DNA from: JAKFEW01 sp036675505
GTDB lineage: Bacteria > Cyanobacteriota > Sericytochromatia > S15B-MN24 > JAQBPE01
Direction of reading: 5' to 3'
DNA length: 64,000 bases
NCBI GenBank assembly: GCA_036675505.1
Contig: JAKFEW010000120.1
Coordinates: 38,976-102,975 of the forward strand
The notes beneath the pieces were generated by a model. That model saw only the letters and a list, made by a program, of their open reading frames with translations. It did no database searches and was not told the DNA's origin. Made by a program: the position numbers and the translations under genes. Below are positions 43,834 to 52,038 of the stretch, in pieces (position 1 is the first letter of the stretch; each line of letters begins with the position of its first letter).

Positions 43834-45171
43834 TCAGGGTCCGGCGCTGATGATCAGGTGCGTGCCGCGCGCGCGGATCGCGCGGTCCAGGTCGGCCACG
43901 TCGATCGTGAGCGGGCCGGCCCGGCGCGCGGGGTCGTTGAGGTAGGCCTTGCCGCCCTCGATCTTGGTCACGACGGCGTAGTGGCCGCCGGTCGCGTTCG
44001 GGTTGAGGTACTTCGGCACGACGTGCACGATCACCAGGCGACCCTTCGCGAGCTCGGCCCGTACGGTCTCGGAGGTGGCGCTGCCGATCACGTTAGCGTT
44101 CAGGCCGTAGCCCTTCAGCGCCTTCGCGAGACCGGCCACGCTGGTGCCCCGGGCCTCGTCCTGGCTCTCGCCGATCATCCGGCGGCTCCGCTCGATCGCC
44201 TCGTCGGCCTGGGCCGCCGTGATGTTCACCTTGCCGAAGGCGCGCGCGACCATCGTGACCGACGTCGGGCCGCAGTTGCCGTTGCGCGCGTGGTCCTCGT
44301 GGGTGTTGTACTGGCCGGGGTTCTGGCTGATGAACCACTGCTCGCGGCGATCGTGTGGGTGGCCGGCCGGCAGGGGGCCGGACGGTGCGGGCGCGGGCGC
44401 TGGGGCCGGCGGAAGGGGCGCGGGCGCCGGCAGCGGGACCGGCGCCATCGGCGGCGGCGGCGGCGGGGGTGGCGGGGGTGGTGGGGGTGGTGGGGGCGGC
44501 GGCGGCGGCGGCGCAGCCGGCGGCGCGTAGGTGGTCGTGCCGTAGGCCGGCGCAGGATAAGGCGCAGGAGTCGGATACGCTGGCGCGGCCGGATACGCCG
44601 AATTCGGGGGATAGGCCGGCGCACTCGGGTAGGCCGGGTAGGTCGGCTGCGCCCCGTAGGGCGGCTGAGAGGGGTACGCCGGGTAGGCCGACGGGGGCGG
44701 ATACGCCGGGGCAGGTGCCGGCGCCGGCGAGTAGCCCGGGTACGTCGGATTGGTCGGGTAGGCCGGGTACGCAGGGTAGGCCGGGTACGCCGGATAGATT
44801 GGCGCCTGGACTGGCACCTGAACTGGCACCTGAACCGGCACCTGAACCGGCGCCTGGGGATAGGTCGGGGCCTGGGGGGAGGTCTGGGGCAGGCCGAGCA
44901 GGCCCGCGATCTGCGCCTGCATCGCCCTGATCTGCTGCATCATCGCGAGCATCGCGGGCGGCGGCCCGCCTTGCGGCGGGAAGGCCGGCGCGCCGTAGGT
45001 CGGGACGGTCGGCGCGGGGGTGTAGGTGGAAGGCGCCCAGGTGCCGGTCTGCGCGGCCTGCTCCGCCGCCGCGCGGATCGCCGCGAGCGGATCGGCGCCC
45101 GAGCCGCCGGCGGGATGCCGGGCGGGGGCGGGTGACGCGTGGTTGGTTTTCCAGTTCGCGAGCAAGCGCAA
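43834..45171 (-). CDS. Polyproline/tyrosine-repeat protein with C-terminal C39-like papain-fold domain
   Basis: 445 residues from a TTG start behind GGAGG. No signal peptide. A long disordered region carries PVQVPVQVPVQ repeats, YPAYPAYPAYP repeats and about 21 consecutive prolines. The C-terminal domain (about 285-445) has a papain-like triad: Cys300 in GNCGPTSVTM, His397 in GGHYAVVTKI and Asn412 in YLNDP, as in Peptidase_C39_2 proteins. Divergent, 171 bp away, is another polyproline protein with the same type of domain. Possibly an exported cysteine protease or toxin; the export route is unknown. Confidence 0.78.
   Translation of the reverse strand: MRLLANWKTNHASPAPARHPAGGSGADPLAAIRAAAEQAAQTGTWAPSTYTPAPTVPTYGAPAFPPQGGPPPAMLAMMQQIRAMQAQIAGLLGLPQTSPQAPTYPQAPVQVPVQVPVQVPVQAPIYPAYPAYPAYPAYPTNPTYPGYSPAPAPAPAYPPPSAYPAYPSQPPYGAQPTYPAYPSAPAYPPNSAYPAAPAYPTPAPYPAPAYGTTTYAPPAAPPPPPPPPPPPPPPPPPPPPPMAPVPLPAPAPLPPAPAPAPAPSGPLPAGHPHDRREQWFISQNPGQYNTHEDHARNGNCGPTSVTMVARAFGKVNITAAQADEAIERSRRMIGESQDEARGTSVAGLAKALKGYGLNANVIGSATSETVRAELAKGRLVIVHVVPKYLNPNATGGHYAVVTKIEGGKAYLNDPARRAGPLTIDVADLDRAIRARGTHLIISAGP
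44447..44870 (-). repeat. Low-complexity coding repeats (polyproline, YPAYP, PVQV)
   Basis: Within the gene at 43834-45171. 44449-44511 encodes about 21 prolines and is a G-rich GGN tract on the + strand, able to form G-quadruplexes. About 44745-44810 has tandem GGGTA(C/G)GC-type units coding YPA. About 44810-44860 has 12-nt units coding PVQV. These are prone to length variation. Confidence 0.75.
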
Positions 45172-45217
45172 AGCTCTCCCTCCGCGGGCCTTATAGGGGG
45201 TTCGGCGCCCGGTCCGA

Positions 45218-45229
45218 TTAAGCGACGTT
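45218..45229 (+). promoter_or_regulatory. Motif TTAAGCGACGTT between two polyproline genes
   Basis: Partner of the motif at 3234-3245 (11/12 identical). It sits in the 171-bp divergent region, 113 nt before the GTG at 45343, where it could also serve the minus-strand gene starting at 45171. Confidence 0.3.
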
Positions 45230-45342
45230 CAAGCAATGGTAAAACTGGAGGAAATCTTGTTGCGGCGACCTCCGCTCCGTGTCGGTCCCCTGCTTCCGTG
45301 GTACGAGAACGTAAGGCCGTCGCGGCCGGTAGGAGGGACGCA

Positions 45343-46872
45343 GTGGATATCTCTGGCACGTTCATGAAGGTCGCCCGCGTGGTTGCGCCGCTCCCGGCCG
45401 CCATCATCGACCTCGTCACAGACAACGACGCACCCCCGCCACCCCCGCCGCCGCCGCCGCCGAAGCCGCTGTTCCAGCCGCCGGCCACGCTGCCCGAGCC
45501 CACCAAGGACGTCGGCGCCGCCCGCGCGAAGGCGAACGAAATCTGGATGGGCGCCCCCAAGGACCTCCAGGCCGACGGCCTGAAAACGGCCGAGGGGCAG
45601 GACATCAAGGCACCGGACAAGAACGACGCGAACGACCAGAAGGCCCTCCTGCAGGTCTACGCGAACCGCAAGCTCCAGGACGCGGCGCTCGCCAAGCTCT
45701 CGCCCGAACAGCGCCAGCAATACGAAAAGCTCGAGAAGTTCTTCGAGAACGATCCGCAGGCCCACCTGGCGCTCCAGATGAACCTGCTCGAGGGCAAGCT
45801 CACCGGCAGCAAGACCCTCAAGGGCGACCAGGACCTGCTCGGCGCGTTGAGCGCCATGAGCACCCAGAAGGTCGCGGCGCCGCTCACGAACGGCCAGCTG
45901 CTGGCCGAGGCCGTCCGCGAGATCGCCTCGCCCGCCGCGATCAAGCAGCGGGACAAGAACACCTGCAGCGTGGCCGCGCTCCAGGTGACCATGGCCTCCA
46001 ACCACCCGGCCGAGTACGTGCGCATCCTGAGCGGGCTCGCCGCCGAGGGCAACCCGGGCGTGACGCTCCATGGCGACCCGAACAATCCGCTCAAGCGCCC
46101 CGCGGACCTAGAGAAGGACGACGGGTCCGGCCGCACGGCCACCTCGCGGCTCTGGCAGGGCTCGTTCATGTCGCTCGCCGCCAAGGCCGAGAACGCGACC
46201 TACGACAACAAGACCGACACCGTCACCTGGGCCGACGGCTCGAAGACCACCAGCGGCATGACGCCGATCGGCGCGGGCACGGCGACCGCCAAGGCGCTCG
46301 GCGGGCAGTGGAACCTCGCGAATATGTACGCGAACGAGAGCTTCGTGATCCAGGAGCTCGCCAGCGCCAAAAAGCCCTTGAAGGTCACGATCGGCAAGGA
46401 CTACGATGCCGCGGGCAACCCCAAGAAGCAAGAGGAAGTCACGATCACGAAGATGGAGCCCGGCGCGATCACCATCAAGGAAAAGTCGGGCCAGACCTAC
46501 ACGATCACCGAAGAAGAGTTCCGCGCCTCGCTGCAAAAGGCGCCGAAGGTGGGCCAGCTCGACAAGGCTTTCGATCGCGAGGAAACGACCAACCATATGA
46601 TGGCCCAGCTGGAAGACGACGTGAAGCAGGGCCAGCCGTCGATCGTCCTGTTGCGCTGGGGCCAGTTCGACAGCATGGCCGGCCAGACCTTCCAGGGCGG
46701 CGACATCGGCGGCGCCAGCGATGAGGGCCACTTCGTGACCGTCACGAAGATCGAGAACGGCCGGGTCTTCTTCAAGAACAGCCAGGGCTCCGAGGACAGC
46801 ATGGACGTCGCGACCTTCAAGAACAAGCTCCAGAGCACCGTGACCAATGGCCCCGAGGTCGTGAAGAAGTAA
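45343..46872 (+). CDS. Polyproline protein with C-terminal papain-like (C39-like) domain
   Basis: 509 residues; GTG behind AGGAGGG. No signal peptide. A short hydrophobic N-terminus (VARVVAPLPAAIIDLV) is followed by ten prolines and a helical region. A papain-like domain follows with candidate Cys208 (DKNTCSVAAL), His463 (DEGHFVTVTKI) and Asn479 (FFKNSQG); a large insert separates Cys and His. The His/Asn part is similar to the divergent neighbour (HYAVVTKIEGGKAYLN). Candidate secreted protease or effector with unknown export route. Confidence 0.75.
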   Translation: MDISGTFMKVARVVAPLPAAIIDLVTDNDAPPPPPPPPPPKPLFQPPATLPEPTKDVGAARAKANEIWMGAPKDLQADGLKTAEGQDIKAPDKNDANDQKALLQVYANRKLQDAALAKLSPEQRQQYEKLEKFFENDPQAHLALQMNLLEGKLTGSKTLKGDQDLLGALSAMSTQKVAAPLTNGQLLAEAVREIASPAAIKQRDKNTCSVAALQVTMASNHPAEYVRILSGLAAEGNPGVTLHGDPNNPLKRPADLEKDDGSGRTATSRLWQGSFMSLAAKAENATYDNKTDTVTWADGSKTTSGMTPIGAGTATAKALGGQWNLANMYANESFVIQELASAKKPLKVTIGKDYDAAGNPKKQEEVTITKMEPGAITIKEKSGQTYTITEEEFRASLQKAPKVGQLDKAFDREETTNHMMAQLEDDVKQGQPSIVLLRWGQFDSMAGQTFQGGDIGGASDEGHFVTVTKIENGRVFFKNSQGSEDSMDVATFKNKLQSTVTNGPEVVKK

Positions 46873-46890
46873 GAGCCGGCCCCGCCGGCC

Positions 46891-47685
46891 TCAATACTGG
46901 TTCAACGTGCCCCAATCGCGCGCCTTGCGCTCCGCCCAGGTGAAGGCCGCGATGCCCAGCGCCAGGTAGATCGCGGCGTCGACGGCCAGGACCGTCACGC
47001 CGCCCCGGCCGAGCAGCTCGCCCAGCGACACGCCCTTCACCGCCAGCTCGCGCATGAGCACGAGCGCCTGCGTGAAGGGGAAGTGCTGCACGAACGCGCC
47101 CATCCAGCCCGGCAGGCCCTCGAGCGGCAGGATCGCGAGGCCGAAGACCAACATCACGGCGAACTGGCCGAGCGTCGCGACGCGCTTGTAGAGCAGCGCG
47201 GCGCCCGCGAGCACGAGGCCGAGGCCTTCCATGCCGAGGTACATGAGCGTGAGCAGCAAGCCGAAGCCGGGCAGGTCGAGGTGGAAGCGCGCGCCGGTCA
47301 CGGCGGTGGCGATCGCCATCACCAGCGCGAAGCGCGCCAGCATCTCCACGTACGACGCCAGGTCGCGCATGAGCAGGATCGTGACGATCGGCGGCGGCGA
47401 AAGCGCGGCCTGCTCCAGCGTGCCGGTCTGGGTCTCCTCGCCGAGCAGCTCGGTGCCGTTGCTCAGGCCGTTGATCGCGATGTAGGTGATCAGCAGGCCG
47501 AGCAAGCGGCCGAGCTGGCCCTCTTCGAAGCCCGGCAGGCCGCCGCCCACGGTCTGGAAGCCGAAGAAGATCATGAGCGCGAAGCCCAGGTTCCAGATGA
47601 GCCGCGAGACCAGCTCGAAGGGGTAGCGCACGATCAAGATGAACTCGCGCTGCAGCTCGGCCCAGAAGATCGCCGGCCAGTTCAT
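46891..47685 (-). CDS. ABC-2 type transporter permease
   Basis: 264 residues from the ATG at 47685. Six membrane segments and the motif 'LGEETQTGTLEQAALSP' in the first cytoplasmic loop, common in ABC-2 exporter permeases. It lies 16 bp downstream of its ATPase gene. Substrate unknown (drug, lipid or polysaccharide). A small GCCGG/CCGGC hairpin separates it from the convergent papain-like gene. Confidence 0.88.
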   Translation of the reverse strand: MNWPAIFWAELQREFILIVRYPFELVSRLIWNLGFALMIFFGFQTVGGGLPGFEEGQLGRLLGLLITYIAINGLSNGTELLGEETQTGTLEQAALSPPPIVTILLMRDLASYVEMLARFALVMAIATAVTGARFHLDLPGFGLLLTLMYLGMEGLGLVLAGAALLYKRVATLGQFAVMLVFGLAILPLEGLPGWMGAFVQHFPFTQALVLMRELAVKGVSLGELLGRGGVTVLAVDAAIYLALGIAAFTWAERKARDWGTLNQY

Positions 47686-47701
47686 CGCGTCCCGCTTTCG
47701 G

Positions 47702-48658
47702 TCATCGCTCGCCTCCCGTGTCGCCCACGATGCGGCGGTACACGCCTTCGAGATCGATCTCGAGCTGGCGCACCGAGACGAGCTCGGCATCCGCCTCGCG
47801 CAACGGGTCGAAGGCGCGGTACAGGCCTTCCGCATCGCCCTCGGGCAGCTCGAAGGTGGTCAGGCCGCCTGTGCGGGCGATCGCGCGGGCGCCGACCGCC
47901 ACGAGCTGCGCCTCGAGCGCCGGCGGCACCGTGTGGCGCACGACGACCTCGTAGCCCGGCGTGCGGTAGGCCTTGCGCAGGGCCTCGAGCGAGTCCAGCG
48001 CGGCGAGCCGGCCGCCCGCGATGATCGCGATGCGATCGGCGAGCGCCTGGGCGACCTCCATCTGGTGGGTGGTCAGCACGATCGCGCAGCCGTCCAGGGC
48101 GATCGCCCGGATCACTTCCTTGAACGCGGAGGCGGCCAACACGTCGAGGCCGAGCGTGGGCTCGTCGAGCACCATCACGCGGGGGCGACCGAGCAGGGCG
48201 ACGGCGATCGCCACCCGCTGCTGCAGGCCCCGCGAGAGCTCGCCCACGCGCTTCTCCTTGTGCGGCTCGAGGCCGAGCCGCGCGATCACCGCGTCCGCGC
48301 GGATGCGCAGGTCCGCCACGCCCTTGAGCGCGCCGAAGTAGCGCAGGTTCTCGAAGGCCGTGAGCTTCCAGTGGAGGTTGCGGTTGCCCTCGAGCACCGC
48401 GCCGAGCTCGCGCACGGCCTTCGAGCGGCGTTGGGCCACGTCGAGGCCGCTGATCGTCACATGGCCGCTGGTGGGCCGCAGAAGCCCCGTGATCATCTTG
48501 AGCGTGGTCGTCTTGCCGGCGCCGTTGGGCCCGAGCAGACCCAGGATCTCGCCGGGCGCCACGTCGAAGCTCACGTCGTGGACGGCCTCGAGCGGCGGCC
48601 GGCCGAAGCGGCCGGGATAGACCTTGGAGACGTGGGCGACACGCAGAATCGGGTCCAT
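47702..48658 (-). CDS. ABC exporter ATPase
   Basis: 318 residues. Walker A GPNGAGKTT (near residue 43), signature 'LSRGLQQRVAIAVALLG', Walker B 'VMVLDEPTLGLDV', H-loop 'VLTTHQMEVAQAL'. The C-terminal 90 residues form the regulatory tail often found in ABC-2 exporter ATPases. Operon with the permease at 46891. Confidence 0.92.
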   Translation of the reverse strand: MDPILRVAHVSKVYPGRFGRPPLEAVHDVSFDVAPGEILGLLGPNGAGKTTTLKMITGLLRPTSGHVTISGLDVAQRRSKAVRELGAVLEGNRNLHWKLTAFENLRYFGALKGVADLRIRADAVIARLGLEPHKEKRVGELSRGLQQRVAIAVALLGRPRVMVLDEPTLGLDVLAASAFKEVIRAIALDGCAIVLTTHQMEVAQALADRIAIIAGGRLAALDSLEALRKAYRTPGYEVVVRHTVPPALEAQLVAVGARAIARTGGLTTFELPEGDAEGLYRAFDPLREADAELVSVRQLEIDLEGVYRRIVGDTGGER

Positions 48659-48814
48659 GGGCGGGCATCATCGCGCGCGACCGTGCGCGCGGTCAAGCCG
48701 CGGCAAAAAAAACCAGGTCGGCGCAGGGCAAGGCCGGATGACGGCTGGGTGTTTCGAACGGGAGCCGATTGGGAAATTCCTCTCACGGCGCAGGCGCGCC
48801 GGGATGAAGGTGAC

Positions 48815-49969
48815 ATGGCAGTCGCACCCTTCCCGATCTGGGCCGCGCTCGCGGTCGGCGTCGCGCTCGTCTGGATCGCGGGCTCCAACCTCGAGGGCGT
48901 GCCGTTCCCGGCCCGCCTCGCCATGGCCCTGGCCGTCCTGCTCGGCGCGAACTGGATGGCCTTCCGCGGCCTCACCACCCCCGGCCGCGGACAGGTGGGC
49001 GAGGCCTGGCTCGTGATCGCGACCTTCGCGGTGGCCGCAGCGGGTGCGGTGATCTCGCAGCGCTACCACCTGGGCGGCGACGGCGCGGAGCTCTGGGCGG
49101 CCTGGGCGCTCGCCGCCGGGACGATGGCCTGGCTCGCGCGCTCCACGGCGCTCGGGCTCGTCGCCGCCGCGGCGCTCTGCGGCGCCGTCGCGGCCACGCC
49201 CCCGGAGCACAGCTGGCCGCTGCCCTGGGCCTTCGCGCTAGGCCTCGCTCCGCTCGCTTACGTGCTCCGGTCGCCCGCCTTGCTGGCCACCTCCGGGCTG
49301 GGCCTGGGGCTCGCGATGCTGAGCGTTGCGTCGAACGACCAGTTCATGGTGCTCGCGATGGTGATCACGCTCCCGCTCGGGCTGCTTGGCTGGGTCGCCT
49401 GGCACCCGACGGCATGGCCCGGCACCCGCGTGGACCTCGCGACCACCAGGCTCCTCGCGGCCTGCTTGACGGTGGGCACGCTCGTGCTGGCCGCGGGCGG
49501 CGTACAGCTTTCGGGCGACGTGTCGGCGACGACGCTTCCGGTGGCGGCGACGGTCGGAGCGGGGGGCTTCGCCTGCGTCCTCGCGTGGGCCCTGGCCGAC
49601 CGCCGCCTCGCCGACCGGGCGCTTCACCGCGCGATGGGCGCCGCGGCGGTCGTGACGGCGGTCGTGGCGATCGGAACCGAGCCGTGGCTCGACGCCTTGC
49701 TCGCGAACGCCGCCATCGCGTCGGTCGGCATGATGACGGCCCGCGAGGGCCTGGTGCTGCGGGAGAGCGGGTCCACGTTCGTCGGCTTCGGGGTGATCTT
49801 CATGCTCTTGCTGATGGCCGACGCGAGCGTCGATCCGACGCCGGGCGGCCGGGCATTCATTTTCGTGATCATGGGCGGCCTGGCGGTCGCCACGACATGG
49901 TGGTTGGCGAGCCGCGACGGGCGCAGGGCGCGCCCGGGCGGCGTGGTGACGAAAGGAGCGGATGCATGA
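48815..49969 (+). CDS. DUF2157-like polytopic membrane protein
   Basis: 384 residues; ATG after GAAGGTG. About ten hydrophobic segments with 'IATFAVAAAGAVISQRYHLGG' and 'LWAAWALAAGTMAWLARS', as in DUF2157 proteins. The next gene overlaps it by 4 bp and encodes a GDYXXLXY protein, a pairing common in bacteria. Function unknown. Confidence 0.8.
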   Translation: MAVAPFPIWAALAVGVALVWIAGSNLEGVPFPARLAMALAVLLGANWMAFRGLTTPGRGQVGEAWLVIATFAVAAAGAVISQRYHLGGDGAELWAAWALAAGTMAWLARSTALGLVAAAALCGAVAATPPEHSWPLPWAFALGLAPLAYVLRSPALLATSGLGLGLAMLSVASNDQFMVLAMVITLPLGLLGWVAWHPTAWPGTRVDLATTRLLAACLTVGTLVLAAGGVQLSGDVSATTLPVAATVGAGGFACVLAWALADRRLADRALHRAMGAAAVVTAVVAIGTEPWLDALLANAAIASVGMMTAREGLVLRESGSTFVGFGVIFMLLLMADASVDPTPGGRAFIFVIMGGLAVATTWWLASRDGRRARPGGVVTKGADA

Positions 49970-50622
49970 TTGAAACCGGATCCCGGCGCGGAGGCGCAGC
50001 AAGGCCCCCGCGCATCGTCTGGCTGGACGAGCCCAGGCTGGTCCCCGAACATACCGGGGCGTCGCCCCGCCGGCCGGTCTCGGGCCGCTGGTTCGCGGTG
50101 GCGGTCGCCCTCCAGCTGCTGGCGCTGGCGTGGCTGCCCGCGGACAAGCTGGCCGCGGCTGCGACGGGCCGCACGGTCCACCTGCCGGCGGCGTCGTACG
50201 ACCCGATCGACCTGCTGCGCGGGCGGTACGTCGACCTCGACTATGCGGTCGAGCAGCCCGGCGCGCTGCTGGACGTGCCGGGCTACGGGTCGCTCGCGTG
50301 GGACGAGGGCCGGACGGTCTACGTGACGCTCGCGCAGGCGAGCGGCCCGATGCGCGCGGGCGACCCGCTGCCCTGGCAGCCGGTGGCCGTGGCCGCTACC
50401 CCGCCGGCGCGTCCTGCCGAGGACCGGGTGGTGCTCCAGGCGCGGATCCACGGCATGGGGCTCCGGCTCGGCCTGGATCGGTACTTCATCGCCGACGCGA
50501 AGGGCGAGTCCGTGCAGGCGGCGATCGCCAACGCTCGGGACCGGACGATCGTGGCGACGCGGATCGACGCCGAGGGCCGGGCGGTGATCACCGGCCTCCA
50601 CGTGGCGGGCAAGGCCTTCTGA
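49966..50622 (+). CDS. GDYXXLXY family protein
   Basis: 218 residues; ATGA overlap. One membrane segment (about 41-60), then the family motif in variant form, LLRGRYVDLDYAV (usual GDYVxLxY with RGRYVDLDY here), and later 'LGLDRYFIADAKGE'. Paired with the DUF2157-like gene. Function unknown. Confidence 0.82.
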   Translation: MIETGSRRGGAARPPRIVWLDEPRLVPEHTGASPRRPVSGRWFAVAVALQLLALAWLPADKLAAAATGRTVHLPAASYDPIDLLRGRYVDLDYAVEQPGALLDVPGYGSLAWDEGRTVYVTLAQASGPMRAGDPLPWQPVAVAATPPARPAEDRVVLQARIHGMGLRLGLDRYFIADAKGESVQAAIANARDRTIVATRIDAEGRAVITGLHVAGKAF

Positions 50623-50631
50623 GGCCTCCCG

Positions 50632-51087
50632 TCACGGCACCTTGACCGCCGTCGGGAACCCGGCCTGGGCCGTGCCGTTCTGTGGCGTCACGTTCAGCTC
50701 GTCCCCGGACTTCACGGCCCGCGCCGGGTCGCCCAGGCGCGTCTCGACGAAGCCGCCGTCCGCCGCGATCGTCACGAAGCCTGAGGCGATCGGCAGGCCG
50801 CCGCCCAGGTGCAGCAGGCGCCAGGGGGCGGGCGAAGCCGCGACGACCTCGCGCAACACCGTGAGCGTCACGGTGGTGGCCGGCGCGCCATACACGCAGC
50901 CGGGCTTGCCCGCGACCGTGATCACGCCGTCCACCGGCGCCGAGACCACGAGCTTGAACGCGTCGACCACCGCGCCCACGATCGGCGGCGGCGAGGCCGC
51001 CGGCGAGGCCGCGGGCAAGGCGGCAGGCGGCGGCCCGGCGCAGGCCGCGAGGCCACAAACGAGCGGTGCGAGGACGAGACGACGCAT
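50632..51087 (-). CDS. Small lipoprotein with Ig/carboxypeptidase-regulatory-like domain
   Basis: 151 residues; ATG at 51087 after GGAGG. Lipobox LAAC (Cys16). A Pro/Ala/Ser linker is followed by a beta-sandwich-like region ('PVDGVITVAGKPGCVYGAPA', 'GFVTIAADGGFVETRLGD', 'GDELNVTPQNG'). Such domains often bind partners in the envelope. Convergent with the GDYXXLXY gene. Confidence 0.75.
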   Translation of the reverse strand: MRRLVLAPLVCGLAACAGPPPAALPAASPAASPPPIVGAVVDAFKLVVSAPVDGVITVAGKPGCVYGAPATTVTLTVLREVVAASPAPWRLLHLGGGLPIASGFVTIAADGGFVETRLGDPARAVKSGDELNVTPQNGTAQAGFPTAVKVP

Positions 51088-51115
51088 AGGGGCAACCTCC
51101 ACCCCAATCTTATCC

Positions 51116-51146
51116 GTAACGTCCATGTAACGGGAGGGCCGTAACG
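51116..51146 (+). promoter_or_regulatory. Triple GTAACG repeat upstream of the PHA operon
   Basis: GTAACG at 51116-51121, 51127-51132 and 51141-51146, with spacers of 5 and 8 nt. It is followed by TG. Exactly the same spacing occurs at 60319-60349 before the acyl-CoA ligase operon. Repeats spaced 11 nt centre-to-centre suit a dimeric, OmpR/PhoB-like or TetR-like binder. The last repeat ends 49 nt before the first start codon. A CCGGTC/GACCGG hairpin follows at 51160-51174. Confidence 0.6.
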
Positions 51147-51195
51147 TGGATTCCATCGACCGGTCGGTGACCGGCCACGAGAGGAGCTTCCCCCT

Positions 51196-51591
51196 ATGAC
51201 CACGTCCACCCCGTCGCTTCCCCAGATCCCCAACTGGAAAGAGCTGTACGACCGGACCGAGTCCTTCTGGACCAAGCCGCTCCAGCAGGTGCTCGGCTCC
51301 GACACTTACCTCGCCATGGCCGGCGTCGTGCGCGAGCAGGCCCTGACCCGGCACCAGCTGACCAAGGAGGCCGCCGAGGCCTACCTGGACGCGATGCGCC
51401 TCCCGACGAAGTCGGACCACGCCCGGCTCGCCGGCCAGGTCGTCGCCCTCGAGGCGAAGGTCGAGGCCGTCAACGACCGGCTCGACACCCTGACCGCCAA
51501 GCTGGACGCCATCCTGGCCGCCGTCTCCGAAGCCCCGCGCGGCGGTGACGAGGGCGGCAAGCACAAGAAGAAGAACCACCCCGAGGCCTAG
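51196..51591 (+). CDS. PhaE/PhaR-like small subunit or phasin-like protein of PHA synthase
   Basis: 131 residues behind GAGGAGC. Helical throughout. The sequence 'AMRLPTKSDHARLAGQVVALEAKVEAV' matches the LPT-K/R-S-(D/E) plus coiled-coil pattern seen at the end of PhaE, PhaR and some phasins. A Lys-rich tail (KHKKKNH) ends it. It is much shorter than a PhaE (about 350 residues). It precedes a phasin-like gene and phaC. Confidence 0.7.
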   Translation: MTTSTPSLPQIPNWKELYDRTESFWTKPLQQVLGSDTYLAMAGVVREQALTRHQLTKEAAEAYLDAMRLPTKSDHARLAGQVVALEAKVEAVNDRLDTLTAKLDAILAAVSEAPRGGDEGGKHKKKNHPEA

Positions 51592-51630
51592 CCTCGTTTC
51601 GAATACGCCGAGAGTGAAAGGAGAATTCCC

Positions 51631-51975
51631 ATGACGACCGCAACTGTCGAAAACCGTCATTCCATGACCGCCGAGCTGATGGACGCCTGGCTCGCTTCGT
51701 ACAAGACCGCCACCTGGACGCAGGACCAGCTCGAGCAGCTGGCCGGCTCCTGGATGAACCAGGCGCGCTCGATGCGCAACGATGGCCAGAAGGTCTTCGA
51801 GGTGCTCGTGACGCAGGCGAAGCAGAACGCCGACGAGGCGACCCGCACGGCCGAAGGCGCGATGCAGAGCGCCATGGCGCGTGTGCCCGGCTGGGACATG
51901 GTGACCATGAACGACCTGCGCCGCCAGGTCGCCGACCTGAACGCCCGCGTCGAAGCGACCGGCGCCGCCCGCTAG
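51631..51975 (+). CDS. Phasin-like PHA granule protein
   Basis: 114 residues; ATG after AAAGGAG. Almost entirely helical and amphipathic ('WTQDQLEQLAGSWMNQAR', 'EVLVTQAKQNADEATRTAEG'). It ends in 'LRRQVADLNARVEATGAAR', a short coiled coil like that of the previous gene. Phasins coat PHA granules and modulate synthase activity. A strong hairpin separates it from phaC. Confidence 0.7.
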   Translation: MTTATVENRHSMTAELMDAWLASYKTATWTQDQLEQLAGSWMNQARSMRNDGQKVFEVLVTQAKQNADEATRTAEGAMQSAMARVPGWDMVTMNDLRRQVADLNARVEATGAAR

Positions 51976-51984
51976 CCCCCGCGA

Positions 51985-52013
51985 GGGCGGGCAGGCCACG
52001 CGCCTGCCCGCCC
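51985..52013 (+). promoter_or_regulatory. Strong intercistronic hairpin between phasin-like gene and phaC
   Basis: GGGCGGGCAGG (51985-51995), 7-nt loop, CCTGCCCGCCC (52003-52013): 11 perfect GC-rich pairs with no T tract. It may stabilise the upstream message or reduce read-through, giving more granule protein than synthase. Confidence 0.55.
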
Positions 52014-52038
52014 ACCGAATGGATAGGAAATTTCGATC

